A DNA stretch of 64,000 nucleotides from Leptidea sinapis. Lineage: Eukaryota > Arthropoda > Insecta > Lepidoptera > Pieridae. A program made the translations under genes and the position numbers. The notes below the pieces were generated by a model. The model had not been told where the DNA came from. It worked only from the letters and a program-made list of their open reading frames with translations, and did not search any database. Positions 46,679 through 57,591 of the stretch are shown here, piece by piece (positions within the stretch are counted from its first letter, which is position 1; every line of letters starts with the position of its first letter). The stretch is from contig NC_066292.1 in assembly GCF_905404315.1 (NCBI RefSeq), positions 2,294,001-2,358,000 of the forward strand. The letters are read 5' to 3'.

Positions 46679-46805
46679 CAAGAATGCGGAGGCAGATGGG
46701 TGGAGCTGGAGGCCCAGCTGATGATGCGCGGCGGCGCTGTGGTCGGCACCACAGGGCCCACCGGCCATGCTTTACTTCTGGACTGCAGATTTGAACCACC
46801 GTTTG
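46679..46805 (+). CDS. unc-13 exon, end of C2A domain
   Basis: A 127-bp exon with acceptor GTTATGTGTGCAG and donor GTAAGG. In phase 0 it reads QECGGRWVELEAQLMMRGGA, then VVGTTGPTGHALLLDCRFEP and PF, ending with one base of a codon. The W-x-x-L-[DE]-A-[EQ]-L...G-x-x-VGT...TGH-x-[IL]-L-[ID]-DCRFE pattern is the C2A terminus of UNC-13 proteins. GC content is well above the surroundings. The next exon must start with two bases of a codon; none was found in the remaining 17 kb, so the following intron probably extends past the window. Confidence 0.93.
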
Positions 46806-46984
46806 GTAAGGCCTCAGATATTGATAATAAGCTATTTATTAAATTTTTTATGAATTATATTCGTTCGTGAAGCTCCGTTTAATCATCTCGTCCCAAATAC
46901 CACAGTGTCTGAAAACAAAGGTTTTCAACCAGTGAGTCTTGCCAGTGACGGCAGACGTGGTCGGCCTTTTGAGGAGGCTAATTA

Positions 46985-47275
46985 GAGGGCAATGGAGAGA
47001 GCTATGCTCGTAGTTCCCCTACGATCGAATCAAAAATGAAGAGATCCGTAGTAGAACAAAAGTCACCCATATAGCCCAGATGGTTGTGAATCTTAAGTGC
47101 CACTTCAGTGGGCAGCCGTTGGGTCAGTAAAGTCCTCGAATGGCGTCCGCGTACTGGAAGACATAGTGTTGGTAGGCCCCCACAAGATGGACTGACTCCG
47201 GTCAAGATCGCCGGAATAGGTTGGATGAGGGCACCGCAGGACCGATCGTCATGGTCCAGCAGTGGACGTTTACCA
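46985..47275 (+). mobile_element. RTE-like LINE RT C-terminus
   Basis: Reads RAMLVVPLRS, then (shifted) RTKVTHIAQMVVNLK, VLEWRPRTGRHSVGRPPQD and GLTPVKIAGIGWMR, followed by a stop. It lies 180 bp downstream of the last recognised unc-13 exon. Its distal part is included in the tandem duplication at 47184. Confidence 0.75.
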
Positions 47276-47640
47276 GCTTGATTTTGTGTCTTTTACCAAT
47301 AGGGCATCGCATCTGAATTCTACTGGGTCTGAAGAGTTTTTACACAAAGTGTTTTTTAAAATACGTTAACGAGATATTTGTCGAGGGATGTTGGTTGAAG
47401 TGTACTGACAAAAGATGGACTGACTCCGGTCAAGATCGCCTGAATAGGTTGGATGAGGGCAACGCAGAACTGATCTTCATGGTCCAGCAGTGGACGACTA
47501 CCTGCTTGATTTTGTGTCTTTTACCAATAGGGCATCGTATCTGAATTCTACTAGGCCCGAAGGGTTTTTACACAAAGTGGTTTTTAAAATACTTAAACGA
47601 CATATTTTTCACAAATACGAGGGATGTTGGTTGAAGTATT
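47184..47640. repeat. 228-bp tandem duplication, two units
   Basis: Unit 1 is 47184-47411 and unit 2 47412-47640, both starting AAGATGGACTGACTCCGGTC and ending near GAGGGATGTTGGTTGAAGT. The period is 228 bp with scattered mismatches. The unit contains the LINE terminus plus non-LINE flank, so the duplication came after the LINE insertion. Confidence 0.88.
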
Positions 47641-48159
47641 AGTATTCAATTATAGGTTTGATAATTCCAGGTGATAGTTATGTTTGATTTACTAATTCGC
47701 GTTGAGTAAAGAACTCTCGTTCATAACTGATATATGATCCTTGAAGTGATATCGAACATCTAACTTTCTTAAATGCTTTGATGTTCTGGAACTTTCTAAT
47801 GCGGTAATTTCAGGTTGAAACGAAAATAGCTTTACTTAAATATTGGAAACATTATTTCAATATGTGGAGTTATCTCGAATGTTTGTTCTCACTTATTACT
47901 TGTATCTTGCCCGTACAAGATCTGAGCGTTAAATAAACTTCATTCCCATTAAGACATTATTATATACATAAGAAATTACAATTTCCAATTAAAATATATT
48001 CATACTACAAATTATGTATGGTGTAACAATGTAAATCAATATTGGTGACAATGTAAGTTTCAGTAACAAGTATAAAAAAACCCAATAAAATTACAAGAAA
48101 AAAAAACAATATGTTATTTAAACAAGACATACCAAGATTTACGATCCATGCGTCACTCG
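47641..48159. other. No gene recognised
   Basis: AT-rich, nothing recognised. Confidence 0.4.
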
Positions 48160-48250
48160 AAAGGTTGGCTCAGTTGATAAGAGCGCTCGGACGGAACCCG
48201 AGAGGCGGTGGTTTGAGTCACGCATCGTTCATATGTTTTGGTTACTAGAA
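48160..48250 (+). mobile_element. tRNA-derived SINE B, short copy
   Basis: GGTTGGCTCAGTTGATAAGA (A-box-like) and GGTGGTTTGAGTCACGCATC (B-box-like, mutated) in the same order as at 14822. Confidence 0.65.
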
Positions 48251-49007
48251 TAATATAATAATTTGTATTACTAGAATATCTCGTAATTCTAAAGTATTCC
48301 ATTTTTTTTGCTAAATAATATATTACTATACTACATTCATCCAAGATTTCAGCTATTTAACTAGTGCGGTTAATGAGATATAGACCTTTTGACTGACAGA
48401 CGGACGGTGGGACAGCAGAATTGGTAATATGGATGCCGTTGGTTCACTTCGAGTACGGTACGCTAAAGAAAAATGGACGAAGAACTTTTGTTTAAACTGC
48501 ATAGAGGGTATTCCGAACACCTGTTTGATACTTAGTTGGCAAAAACTAAGGTAAATATGTCTTTAATTAGGTCAGCATCGCAAAGATACTGTCAAAGGTG
48601 AAAAATGAAAGTGCCGTAATCAAAGAAGTATCAGAGCCGGGAAAATTTATTTCCATGTTAATGCCTTTTTAACTTTACGAGTAGCCTCTTGAGCTCGCTT
48701 TGACTTGGACCTTTCTGACAGACGCTATAATTATCATTATATAAATCATAATAGTAATTTAAAATATTTAGACGAGTCCACGTCGCTTGAGTTTTTGGTT
48801 TGTACTATTTTGCGTTATTATTGACAAGTGCTGACCCGTCAATAGTTGTTTTGCCATAATAATACGAGTAAGTACCCCGCGCCCGTTTACTGTATTGTCA
48901 TTGACTGAATTATTTGTATTCGAATAGGTATTTCTGTGTCAAAAAAATATTGGTTTCAGATAAGTAATCACCAACATATCATATACTAAAACCTATAAGT
49001 GTAAGTC
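48251..49007. other. No gene recognised
   Basis: A 34-codon open stretch at about 48570-48672 has no splice support. Otherwise AT-rich. Confidence 0.4.
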
Positions 49008-49097
49008 CTCTGGTGTTGCAAAAGAATGTGGGCAGCGGTGATCACTTAACACCAGGTGTACGCTCGTTTGGCTTGCTATTCCATAAAAAAAAAACAA
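49008..49097 (+). mobile_element. L-family LINE 3' tail only
   Basis: TCCTCTGGTGTTGCAAAAGA, GATCACTTAACACCAGGTGT, then CGTTTGGCTTGCTATTCC and CATAAAAAAAAA. A severely 5'-truncated insertion. Confidence 0.78.
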
Positions 49098-49842
49098 GTA
49101 TTATGCCATATTTTTATGATGTATAATGGTATAAGTAATTTAAAGTAGATTTGTAAATATATAGTTATTTGTGAAATGGGTTATTTTATTCCTGAATTAA
49201 AGTTTCTTTCGAAAATAGTACACGTATACCTATAGCATAGAAGAAGAATCCAAAATCTGTCATCAAGCCTATTAAGGCCTTCCTTATCTTGAGCATATAT
49301 AGCGAAAATGTATATGTAATTTTTTGGTATTCTATTCGGTTGAAAACGAAGCTGATAACGTTGGATTTATGGGGGAAGAAATCATTTGTGCCACAGTTGG
49401 CAACTATTGAAAATATTATGTAAGTGTGGCGCCACTTCGACAGTAAAGACTCGCCAAGTTTGCGGTGCGAACTTTGAAATTGTATTTCGTCCTCTCTGAA
49501 AATTGTATCACATGGTTCTTGAATAATATTATTCTAATTGACATAAATTATCTTTATTTATTTATCTTTAAGGCGACGCCACCAAATAGCCCATGAAAGA
49601 CCAGCGCTGGTTTTCAAACCAGCAAATACGCTGAGTTGGGACCATATTGTGACTTATAGAAAATAATATTCCTTAATTTTGTTTTTTGATTTATTGTACT
49701 ATACCATCACGAATAATTTTTTTCTTTCTTTTCTTTCTTGCTATTTAACGAGCAATTCTTGCAATTCTTCCACGTGTCTTTGAAATTTTATTAATCTTAA
49801 TAAAAATAATATTAATAATAATTATGAGTTATTTATTGTAAA
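49098..49842. other. No gene recognised
   Basis: AT-rich, nothing recognised. Confidence 0.4.
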
Positions 49843-50227
49843 CTAGCTGACCCGACAGACGTTGTTCTGTATACAATAAATAAAAAAAATGTTTTTATAT
49901 GAATTTGTCAATAATATATATACATAACATAAAAAATTACTTCGTAAAATATGTACCCTGATGTCGTAATGAAATTGTTTCACAGCAGAACTGTCAAACC
50001 GTGCGTCAATAAATTCTCTCATAGAAATTATGTATGGACACATCAAAGGAAAAAAAAAATTATTGTTTTTATTTAATTTAGCAGCATTTTCCTATTTATT
50101 CAAAATTCCTTTTAAACCTTCTCTGGACTTCTACAAATAATTCAAGACCAAAATTAGCCAAATCGGTCCAGCCGTTCTCGAGTTTTAGCGAGACTAACGA
50201 ACAGCAATTCATTTTTATATATAAAGA
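49843..50227 (-). mobile_element. Helitron, subfamily H-II
   Basis: Inverted: begins (minus strand) TCTTTATATATAAAAATGAA, contains GAACGGCTGGACCGATTTGG, and ends CTGTCGGGTCAGCTAG. The plus-strand flanks are A (49842) and T (50228), matching A|T insertion. The 3' half matches subfamily H-I, but the 5' half does not. No open frame. Confidence 0.83.
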
Positions 50228-50359
50228 TTTAAACAAAATGGTCAAATTGTAAGTAAAATCATTTAGTGAGTATTGCATAATATATGTAGATGAACATTAT
50301 CTTTTGTTATTTGTAAGAGTTCTCGTGACAGGCATCGTCATGCTCGCTTAATACTACTG

Positions 50360-50500
50360 CTTGTGGCGGCAACGTAGGGCAGGTCGTTCCCTTTTCTAAA
50401 GTATGGTCGAAGGAGGCGATGGCATGGTCGTGAACGGTCGCTACTTGTAGATGGATGATCGTCTCACCGAGAAGACTGCTTCATGTTTTTTTTTTTAATT
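50360..50500 (+). repeat. Dispersed repeat T, copy 2
   Basis: GGCAGGTCGTTCCCTTTTC, GGAGGCGATGGCATGG and CACCGAGAAGACTGCTTCAT, then a poly-T run. It shares block order with 19840-19975. Confidence 0.4.
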
Positions 50501-50964
50501 TTTTAAATGTTCTTTTTTTTTTTTAAAGTTATAAAATTTTATTTTTTACATAAAATAGCTAATAAAATGCTCGCATAATGCCTTTATTAAAAATACGCTT
50601 TGTGCGGATTGATGCATCTACTATATTGTACTCAAAAACTATAACTATGTTTTTACATATAAATTTACCTTTTATTATGACTTACTCGTGTAAGGCATTT
50701 ATTAATTGACGTATGAGTATTTTTGTTGCATTACTTTGCATATATTGTAATTGAAATGATTTGTAAATTTAATTGAAAATAAGAACTTGTAACACCATTT
50801 TGTTTTGAAAAGTGCAACCTTAGAGATTCTTGCTCGTTCTTCTCTTAGATAAGATCTTCTTTATCTAAAATCTGCCTTCCGAATGAACTTTGAAAATATT
50901 ACATATTTCAAGTGTAATGCAATTTACTTACGAAATATTTTATTTTATTTGAATTGCTTCTACA
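50501..50964. other. No gene recognised
   Basis: Poly-T run then AT-rich sequence. Confidence 0.4.
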
Positions 50965-51140
50965 AATTTTCTCTTGCAACAGCAGAGGAATCACAAGAGC
51001 GTTGCCGGCCATTAAGGAAGGTGTACGCGCTTTTTTTGAAGGTACCCATGTCGTATCGTCCCGGAAACACCGCACAAGGAAACTCATTCCACAGCTTTGT
51101 AGAAAGCTCCTTGAAAACCGCACTGTGGAGGAGAAATAAC
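50965..51140 (-). mobile_element. L-family LINE RT C-terminus fragment
   Basis: The minus strand reads AVFKELSTKLWNEFPCAVFP, GRYDMGTFKKSAYTFLNGRQ and RSCDSSAVAREN. It lacks the 3' tail as well as the 5' part, so it was truncated on both sides. Confidence 0.75.
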
Positions 51141-51482
51141 TCGGACAAAATACTGTATTGTCCTAAATCAAAAACCTTCAATAAATTGGTAGGCAAATAT
51201 TATGTGGTGAATTTAGATCAATTTGTTATTTTCCGTTCGCAACATCAAAACAGTGCTCAGCGAAGCTGGCGCCGTCGCGTCGGGCTTGCCAGACTTATAA
51301 GTAAAAATAACTCAAGGTCACAGCATCGATAACATGATCGTCCTCGAACTGGATAGCAGTTTTATGATACTAAACCAGACTACATTATAAATGGTAGGCT
51401 TTCAAATGTCTAAAGCTAACGTGAATAGACACAAAAGTAATATAATTCCGTGTTTTATAAAGATTAGCAGTACAACTAAATG
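51141..51482. other. No gene recognised
   Basis: The frame that runs into this region from 50883 is an antisense shadow of the LINE fragment and has no known domain. Confidence 0.4.
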
Positions 51483-51667
51483 CGTTTCCTTGTGCGGTGT
51501 TTCCGGGACGATACGACATGGGTACCTTTAAAAAAAGCGCGTACACCTTTTTAAAGGCCGGCAACGCTCCTGTGATTCCTCGGGTGTTGTAAGAGAATGT
51601 GGGTGGCGGTGATCACTTAACACCAGGTGACCCGTACGCTCGTTTGTCGTCCTTTATCCATAAAAAA
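51483..51667 (+). mobile_element. L-family LINE 3' end
   Basis: GTGTTTCCGGGACGATACGA (RT C-terminus), GGTGTTGTAAGAGAATGTGG, CACTTAACACCAGGTGACCC and GTCCTTTATCCATAAAAAAA tail. Confidence 0.82.
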
Positions 51668-51703
51668 AGTAATTAGACTGGCATCTTTTCAAACTTTCTT
51701 AAC

Positions 51704-52016
51704 AGTGGGAGACTCCTTTGCACAGGATACCGACTACATTATGGGTACCACAACGGGCGTCTATTTCTGTCGTGAAGCAGTAATGTGTAAGCATTATTGT
51801 ATTTCAGTCTGAAGGGCGCGTAGCTAGTGAAATTACTGGGAACATGAGACTTATGTCATATGTCTCAAGGTGGAGAGCGCCATTATGGTGCCCCGCAGAA
51901 TTTTCGGGTTTTTTTAAGAATTCTGAGTGGCACTGCATTGTAATGGACAGGGCGTATCAATTTCCATCAGCTGAACGTCCGGCTCGTCTCGACCCTTATT
52001 ATCATAAAACAAAGTG
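51704..52016 (+). mobile_element. S-element copy
   Basis: A full copy 37 bp after an L-family LINE tail. Head GACTCCTTTGCACAGGATAC, stem arm AAGAATTCTGAGTGGCACTG, tail CCCTTATTATCATAAAACAA. Confidence 0.8.
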
Positions 52017-52159
52017 CAAGCTATTTGCTATTTTGCACGAAAAGCAATTATGGTGGCAGAAAAGCTTAGATTACTTCACGTAAAGTAAGTTATGCTACTA
52101 CATTTTAATGATTACTTAACCATAGCAATCATTCTCCAGATTTTTCTGCCTTTATGTAC

Positions 52160-52236
52160 CTAATGTGAAAGCATTACTGTGTTTCTGTTTGACGGCTGCC
52201 GTAGGTAGTGAAATAACTGGGCTAATGAACTTGACG
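52160..52236 (+). mobile_element. S-element fragment
   Basis: AAAGCATTACTGTGTTTCTG then GTAGTGAAATAACTGGGCTA, the part just before the hairpin. Confidence 0.6.
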
Positions 52237-52239
52237 TTC

Positions 52240-52640
52240 TATACATATACATAGAATAGAATCAGTGCAGAAAAAATTCGTGTCTAGACTTAGTTATTTC
52301 GAAAATCTTATCATATTTATAATTACCAAAAAAAGACTAATTAAATTTGAAATTGATTCCCTGGAAATGCGTACAAAGGTAGCCCAGTTGATTTTTTTTA
52401 CAAGCTCGTGAACAACCTTATAGACTGTCCAGATGTACTTCAAAATATTGGCATTTGTGTACCAGCATTTAATTGTCGAAGAGGTACTTATTCCCCAATA
52501 TTTATAAAGTTTTATAGAAATAACTACGGATCAAACTATTTATATACTAAACGATCCCATCCAGCTCAAAGCTATAATAAAATATATAAGTTAGATCATT
52601 TATTTATTTATTTATTTAAGATGTACCAACAATAACTCAA
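52240..52640 (+). mobile_element. Jockey-like LINE RT C-terminal remnant
   Basis: The shifted frames read VQKKFVSRLSYFENL, then NNLIDCPDVLQNIGICVPAF and NCRRGTYSPIF. The pattern (RLQKKF...L, N-IDCPDLL) matches LINE RT C-termini; relatives are at 5850. Followed by an ATTT repeat. Confidence 0.6.
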
Positions 52641-53409
52641 CATTAACAATTGATTTGCACTTACATACTAATTCTAGGTTGGTTATTCTAATTAGGTACA
52701 TTCAGCATTTTAATAATGAAAAAAATAAGTAACTTACTAATAAATCTTAATTCTAGAAACTATACAATGTAAATAATTATAAAGTGGTAAGTGTGGAATT
52801 ACAAAAAATAAAAGTAAGAATAATAATCTAATCATTAACAATCTAATACAAACTATTATCTACCGTGGTCGTTATTTTTTCTAAAACTTTATTTCTAAAT
52901 GACTTAAACGTGTCGTGAAAAATGTCAACGTTATGATCTTTGATATCATTGAATGTTGTAGATATTCTATTATAAGGACCGTATTGTTTCACATTCGTTC
53001 TAGAGTAATTATTTGAAAATATTTTATTAATCATTCTATTGATATTTTTTCAAATTTTAATTTTTATTAAAAACAGGTGTACTCGTCATTAAAAAGCTTA
53101 AATATAGATTAGTAGGTAAGTAATTAATAATAATATACAATAATAATAAATTTTGATTACCAGAATTAAGATACATACAAAGAAATTAAAATTGGTAGTA
53201 AATTCATTAATTTTATTTAATTTAATTTGTATTTAGCATTAGTTTAGTAATGTTGTGCATACCTTTAATTTAGATATGTAAATAGTAACTCTTATTAATG
53301 TTTATTTTATTCATATATGTTAAATTATGTATCTATTTGGTAAGCCTTAATAAATAAATAGACTAATAATCTTGTATAAAAACAAACTAGAAATATGGAA
53401 CATGCCACA
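52641..53409. other. No gene recognised
   Basis: Very AT-rich; nothing recognised. Confidence 0.4.
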
Positions 53410-53530
53410 AATTACATACATACAAACATAAAATCACGCCTCTTTCCCGTAGGGGTAGGCAGAGACCACTTCTTTCCACGTGCTACGATCCTTACATACT
53501 TGTTTCGCTTCGTCCACTTTCATTACATCA
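53410..53530 (-). repeat. Dispersed CACGCCTCTTTCCC repeat
   Basis: ACATACATACAAACATAAA then ATCACGCCTCTTTCCCGTAG and GGGTAGGCAGAGACCACTTC, which I recall as a common lepidopteran repeat. Class is not determined. Confidence 0.45.
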
Positions 53531-53736
53531 TAATATGTGTCGACTGGTATATTAATACATTGCCGCATTTACTCAAGTTGTTTAACATATTCTTGGTCAA
53601 TAAGCAGCAATGTAAAACATTTATTCAGTTCACATTTGATTTGGACACTGACAGTTGACATACGACTAAGTAGAAAAGTGTACTTACATTGTTCTTACGC
53701 ACAGTTATTAGCATCAATATTATGTCTTAGTAACAA

Positions 53737-53815
53737 GTGTAATTGCGATTTTGCTCAGAATTTTGGATGCAAGAATCCTGAGCGGCACTGGGAATAATGC
53801 GCAGGGCGTATCACT
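53737..53815 (+). mobile_element. S-element fragment
   Basis: GCAAGAATCCTGAGCGGCAC and GCGCAGGGCGTATCACTTAT, the hairpin right arm and part of the tail region. Confidence 0.6.
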
Positions 53816-54189
53816 TATTGGTGAATTTCTCATATTAAAACATTAACAAGTTACAAAACTAAGAAAAGATGAGAAGCTAACCTACATCAAAGGAGTTTTA
53901 TTGAAAACTCCACCTTAGAGACTGAGGCGTTTGTAATCTCGCTATTATATATTTATGAGTAACAAATAAGAATTATTTTAGCTTGGCTTAAACCTAAGAC
54001 GTGCTCAAGTTATAAACGTTATTGGAAAGGATTATCGTTAATTGGATAAGCTTAGCTGTAATTTCATTATTTGTAGCAGATGTGCGTCTTTCCAATATCA
54101 GTTAAATATAATAAGAAAATAAAATGAATTAATGTATTGTTAACAGCTGTTAACGTACCTACAGAACTGATCTTGCCGAATTTCAAAAT
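53816..54189. other. No gene recognised
   Basis: AT-rich, nothing recognised. Confidence 0.4.
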
Positions 54190-54595
54190 ACGATAATTGT
54201 CGGGGACCCAGTGCTCTGTGAACGGCTGGATCACTTGGCGTTGCGTAGAGACGTCGCTTCATTGTGTGTCTTCTACCGCATTTATCACGGGGAGTGTTCC
54301 AAAGAGCTCATTCCTGCCGCCGAATTCCACCTTCGCCCGACACGCCACAAGTTAGGATATCATCCCCACCATATGTGTGGTGGTCCTCTACAGTTCGGTT
54401 TTCAAGGAGCTGTCTTCCTCGTACTACAAAGCTTTGGAATGAGCTTCCTTGCGTGGTGGTTCCGGGACGATACGACATAGGTACCTTCAAAAAAAGCGTG
54501 TACACCTTCCTTAAAGTCCGGCAATGCTCTTGTGATACCTCTGGTGTTGCAAGAGAATGTGGGCGGCGGTGATCACCTAACACCAGGTGACAAAA
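54190..54595 (+). mobile_element. L-family LINE RT C-terminus
   Basis: Frames read IVGDPVLCERLDHLA, LRRDVASLCVFYRIYHGECS, KELIPAAEFHLRPTRHKLGY and, shifted, SFGMSFLAWWFRDDTT, FKKSVYTFLKVRQCSCD. One frameshift near 54390. Ends near CACCTAACACCAGGTGAC, where the poly-A tail is very short. Confidence 0.82.
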
Positions 54596-55249
54596 AAATC
54601 ATCTATATCGATACTGCATTATAGTGTACTGAAAATGATGGAAGCGTTGCGGTGTCAAGGTATTGTCACACTTCGGAGCATTGCCCGGGCAAGACCGTGG
54701 TCGTGCCGCGACATATGAGTTCTCTCCTACCTCTTTTTCCCCATCCCTTACCCTTTGAACAAATTTAAGTTGACCATCAAACAAACTAAGCAACAAAGGT
54801 TACTACTGCCATTACTGCCTTTTTGAATGATAAACAGACGTGGAAGTAAACTGCTCAGCCCGACATAGACAACCAATAAAAATTGTAATTATAATGTAAT
54901 AGTGTTGTGCTGGTTTTTCTTTTGCACTTCTTTTCCCAGTAGACATTAAGTTTTGCCATGAATAAAAGGTAAACTCATTAGATGTAAGATTCGTTTTTTG
55001 TTTGTTATTGACATACCTAAGTGGCACGTTGTGGCCTACGGGTAATATAAATATCTTAGAATATTTGAGGTATTGTGTACGGTCTCGCCATGATCTATGG
55101 GGAAAGAGCGTTATACAACCTTTGTGATCTGTAGGTTCACTAACTTTAATAAAATTTCATTTGTTTCGAACAAATGGCCGACTGTTTTCGATTTGAAGAA
55201 AGGCTTAGCTTGTGAAAATACGGGGTTAATTTTCCAAGTCAGTTTTGGT
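54596..55249. other. No gene recognised
   Basis: No domain or repeat recognised, apart from AT-rich text. Confidence 0.4.
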
Positions 55250-55365
55250 GTTTCAATCGTTTTTAAAGAATCCTAAACAACACTTCCTTATTGCGGGCAG
55301 GGCGTTTCATTTTTCATCAAGTAAAGTTCTTGGTCGTCTCAACACTATTTTTCATAAAAAGAAAT
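55250..55365 (+). mobile_element. S-element, old degraded copy
   Basis: AAAGAATCCTAAACAACACT, GCGGGCAGGGCGTTTCATTT and a tail ATTTTTCATAAAAAG match the distal half of the reference. Confidence 0.5.
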
Positions 55366-55377
55366 AATTGAGTTGTA

Positions 55378-55569
55378 ATGCATCATAAAGCACATACCTC
55401 AGAACAGTCATCAATCGCTTTTGTTCTAGCCATTAAAAAGAGGAGGGAAAAAGGAGGGTACTTAGGGTTACTTAACGACTTCCGTTTACGAAGATATTTG
55501 GATTTTTTCAATTTGGAATTATCTGGTGATGAAAAACAGGAGAAATTTATATTATATGAAGATATGTAA
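55378..55569 (+). other. Unrecognised 63-codon frame
   Basis: Reads with a basic stretch KKRREKGGYLG then LNDFRLRRYLDFFNLEL. I cannot assign a family. A similar lay-out occurs near the start of some HARBI1-like transposase proteins, but that is a weak impression only. Confidence 0.2.
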
Positions 55570-56284
55570 CAATTTGGAACAACAAATAAAGAATTTGTAT
55601 AATATTCGAGGACCGTAACTAAAGAAAGTACCAATAATTGCCATCCAAACTTTTGAATGGTTTAACGATTTGATATTGCGTTAAAGAACTTGAAATTAGT
55701 TGATATATTAAAATGAGACTAAAAGGTTCCATAGTCAGTAGGTTAATTATACGAAAAACATATTTATTTTAATTATATATGCATAAAAAAAACTATGTAC
55801 CTATATACTTATTTACTCCGAATAATCACCGTCTCTTGGTTGACTCGAGCTTACTTAACCCAAATGATAACCGCAATCTAGAGTGGCAGGTCAGTCTCAT
55901 TCAATACCCACATGACAAAATGATCACCTATTAAAGATGCTATACTATAAGCCGTATAAATCTTATACGTGTAAGCTTAAGCAATACATCACAAAGAAAG
56001 TTAATAGGCGAGTTACACAAAGCACAAAATATTGACGGAAATAAAGAAAGTAATAACCAAATCTAAAAATAACTTTTGTAAAAGAGGCGATTTCGACGTG
56101 TCATTTGTGTAGGAAAGGACTCAATTTCCTATTCGGCTTGCTTTTGCAATATATTTATATATATCACTGTGTCTTACTTTTTCTGAAGGCTTCTTCTGAT
56201 ATTCTAAGTAAGTAAGTAAGAAAGTATATCTTTATTTGGAACATACACTACAGAATTCCTTGCCTTTACAATGACTAATTCTAT
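55570..56284. other. No gene recognised
   Basis: AT-rich. A short AAGTAAGTAAGTAAG run near 56205. Confidence 0.4.
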
Positions 56285-56715
56285 ACTATTCTAATTCTAG
56301 TAGGCTTCATAAGATACATAATAGCTTTAAGGGTAAATATATACACTTCTACAATAAAGTCCCAGCCACTGTTCAGGCATTATCTATAAATAAATTTAAA
56401 TGCTTTATAAAAAAATGGCTCTGTCGTTAATCCTATTACTCCACTGCTGAATATCTAAATGATCGGACAGCCTGGGACTAAATTGTGATTATTTTATAGC
56501 GATAGAAATGACTGTACAATATTGTATATTTTTATTGAAAAGAGCGCAAAAAAAAAGAATGCTGGAAGAGTTTCTTGCGCCGCTTCTTCTCTCTCAGAGC
56601 GCCATTTGTTTCCGAAGCGGTAGCAGTATCTAGTAGTATAAGAAATGACATCAAAAAGAACTCTAAAGGAATCAATTTTGAGAAAATAAATGCCTTTTAT
56701 GCCTTTTTATGCCTT
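56285..56715 (+). mobile_element. Jockey-like LINE C-terminus (plus copy)
   Basis: Reads SSRLHKIHNSFKGKYIHFYN, KVPATVQALSINKFKCFIKK and WLCR, stop, SYYSTAEYLNDRTAWD, the terminal segment of a Jockey-clade RT protein. Followed by a 3' UTR (CTTCTCTCTCAGAGCGCCAT) and a tail of ATGCCTTTT-like repeats at 56690-56715. It forms an inverted pair with 57592-58370. Confidence 0.8.
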
Positions 56716-56899
56716 TGACTCATACACACAGATAATGAGAAATAGTTTATGGTTGGCATTAAGCAATTAATTTTTTCTAATTTATTTATGTTATGTATAT
56801 TTATAAGCACATTAATGAATTTGCTAGAAACTATGATCATAATGTAAGCACATAAACATAAACTTTTTATGCCTCCTCGCGTCGTATTCCTCATTGCTT

Positions 56900-57240
56900 A
56901 GGGTCGTGATATCTCTGAGGATTAAGCCAACAAGGTCAGGCCATCTTATAGGGCTGCGACCTTAGTGGCGTCGTCCGTCTACCTTCTCGGTAACCATCAG
57001 TTGTTCGAGGTTGTGGCCATCTTTTATGGCGATATGTCCAAAGAACTCTGAGATTCTACGGAGGCAGATGGATGAGGTTCTGGTTTTTATACCTAGAGTG
57101 TGAAGGATAGATTGATTGGTGCGGAATGTCCAAGGGATTTGAAGAATCTCCAGAACCACATCTCAAAGACATCAATCTGACCTCTGTCGGCCTTCTTTAG
57201 TGTCCATGTAGCAGCCCCATAGCTAAAGATGGATAAAATT
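56900..57240 (-). mobile_element. RTE-like LINE RT C-terminus
   Basis: Shifted minus-strand frames read QIDVFEMWFWRFFKSLGHSA, PINLSFTL..., RISEFFGHIAIKDGHNLEQL and MVTEKVDGRRH. It is related to 23190 but a different subfamily. Confidence 0.72.
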
Positions 57241-57259
57241 TGTGTTGACTAGCCTCATT

Positions 57260-57500
57260 TTAGTGTAATTGTTATGCCTACTACTCGGTTAAGTCGAGTT
57301 AGTAAAGCTTTAGTTGGAACATGTATAGTTTTTATAACATGATGCCTGAAAATTCGATAAAAAATGTGTTACAAAATGAAAAGAACTGTTAGAAAACGTT
57401 TGTGAGGTAAAGGTTAGAATAACATACATTTATAAGTAACTTTTAAATTAACCACAGACTGGGAATGGAGCGACCGCCCCCCTCAGGCTATTTAATAATA
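57260..57500 (+). mobile_element. LINE C-terminal remnant
   Basis: CGGTTAAGTCGAGTTAGTAA, AAAACGTTTGTGAGGTAAAG and CACAGACTGGGAATGGAGCG match the reverse complement of 20590-20790. Confidence 0.6.
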
Positions 57501-57591
57501 CATTTTTCAATACACTTGCTCGTAAAGTGAGCCTTATGACATTGTTCTTAGGACCATACCGAACTAAAATACGCACGTGCATAATTTATTT

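Noticed and set aside
48570..48672. 34-codon open stretch as a late unc-13 exon
   Set aside because: No GT donor, no acceptor of good quality, and no match to UNC-13 sequence.
50883..51332. 149-codon plus-strand frame as a gene
   Set aside because: It runs antisense through an L-family LINE fragment.
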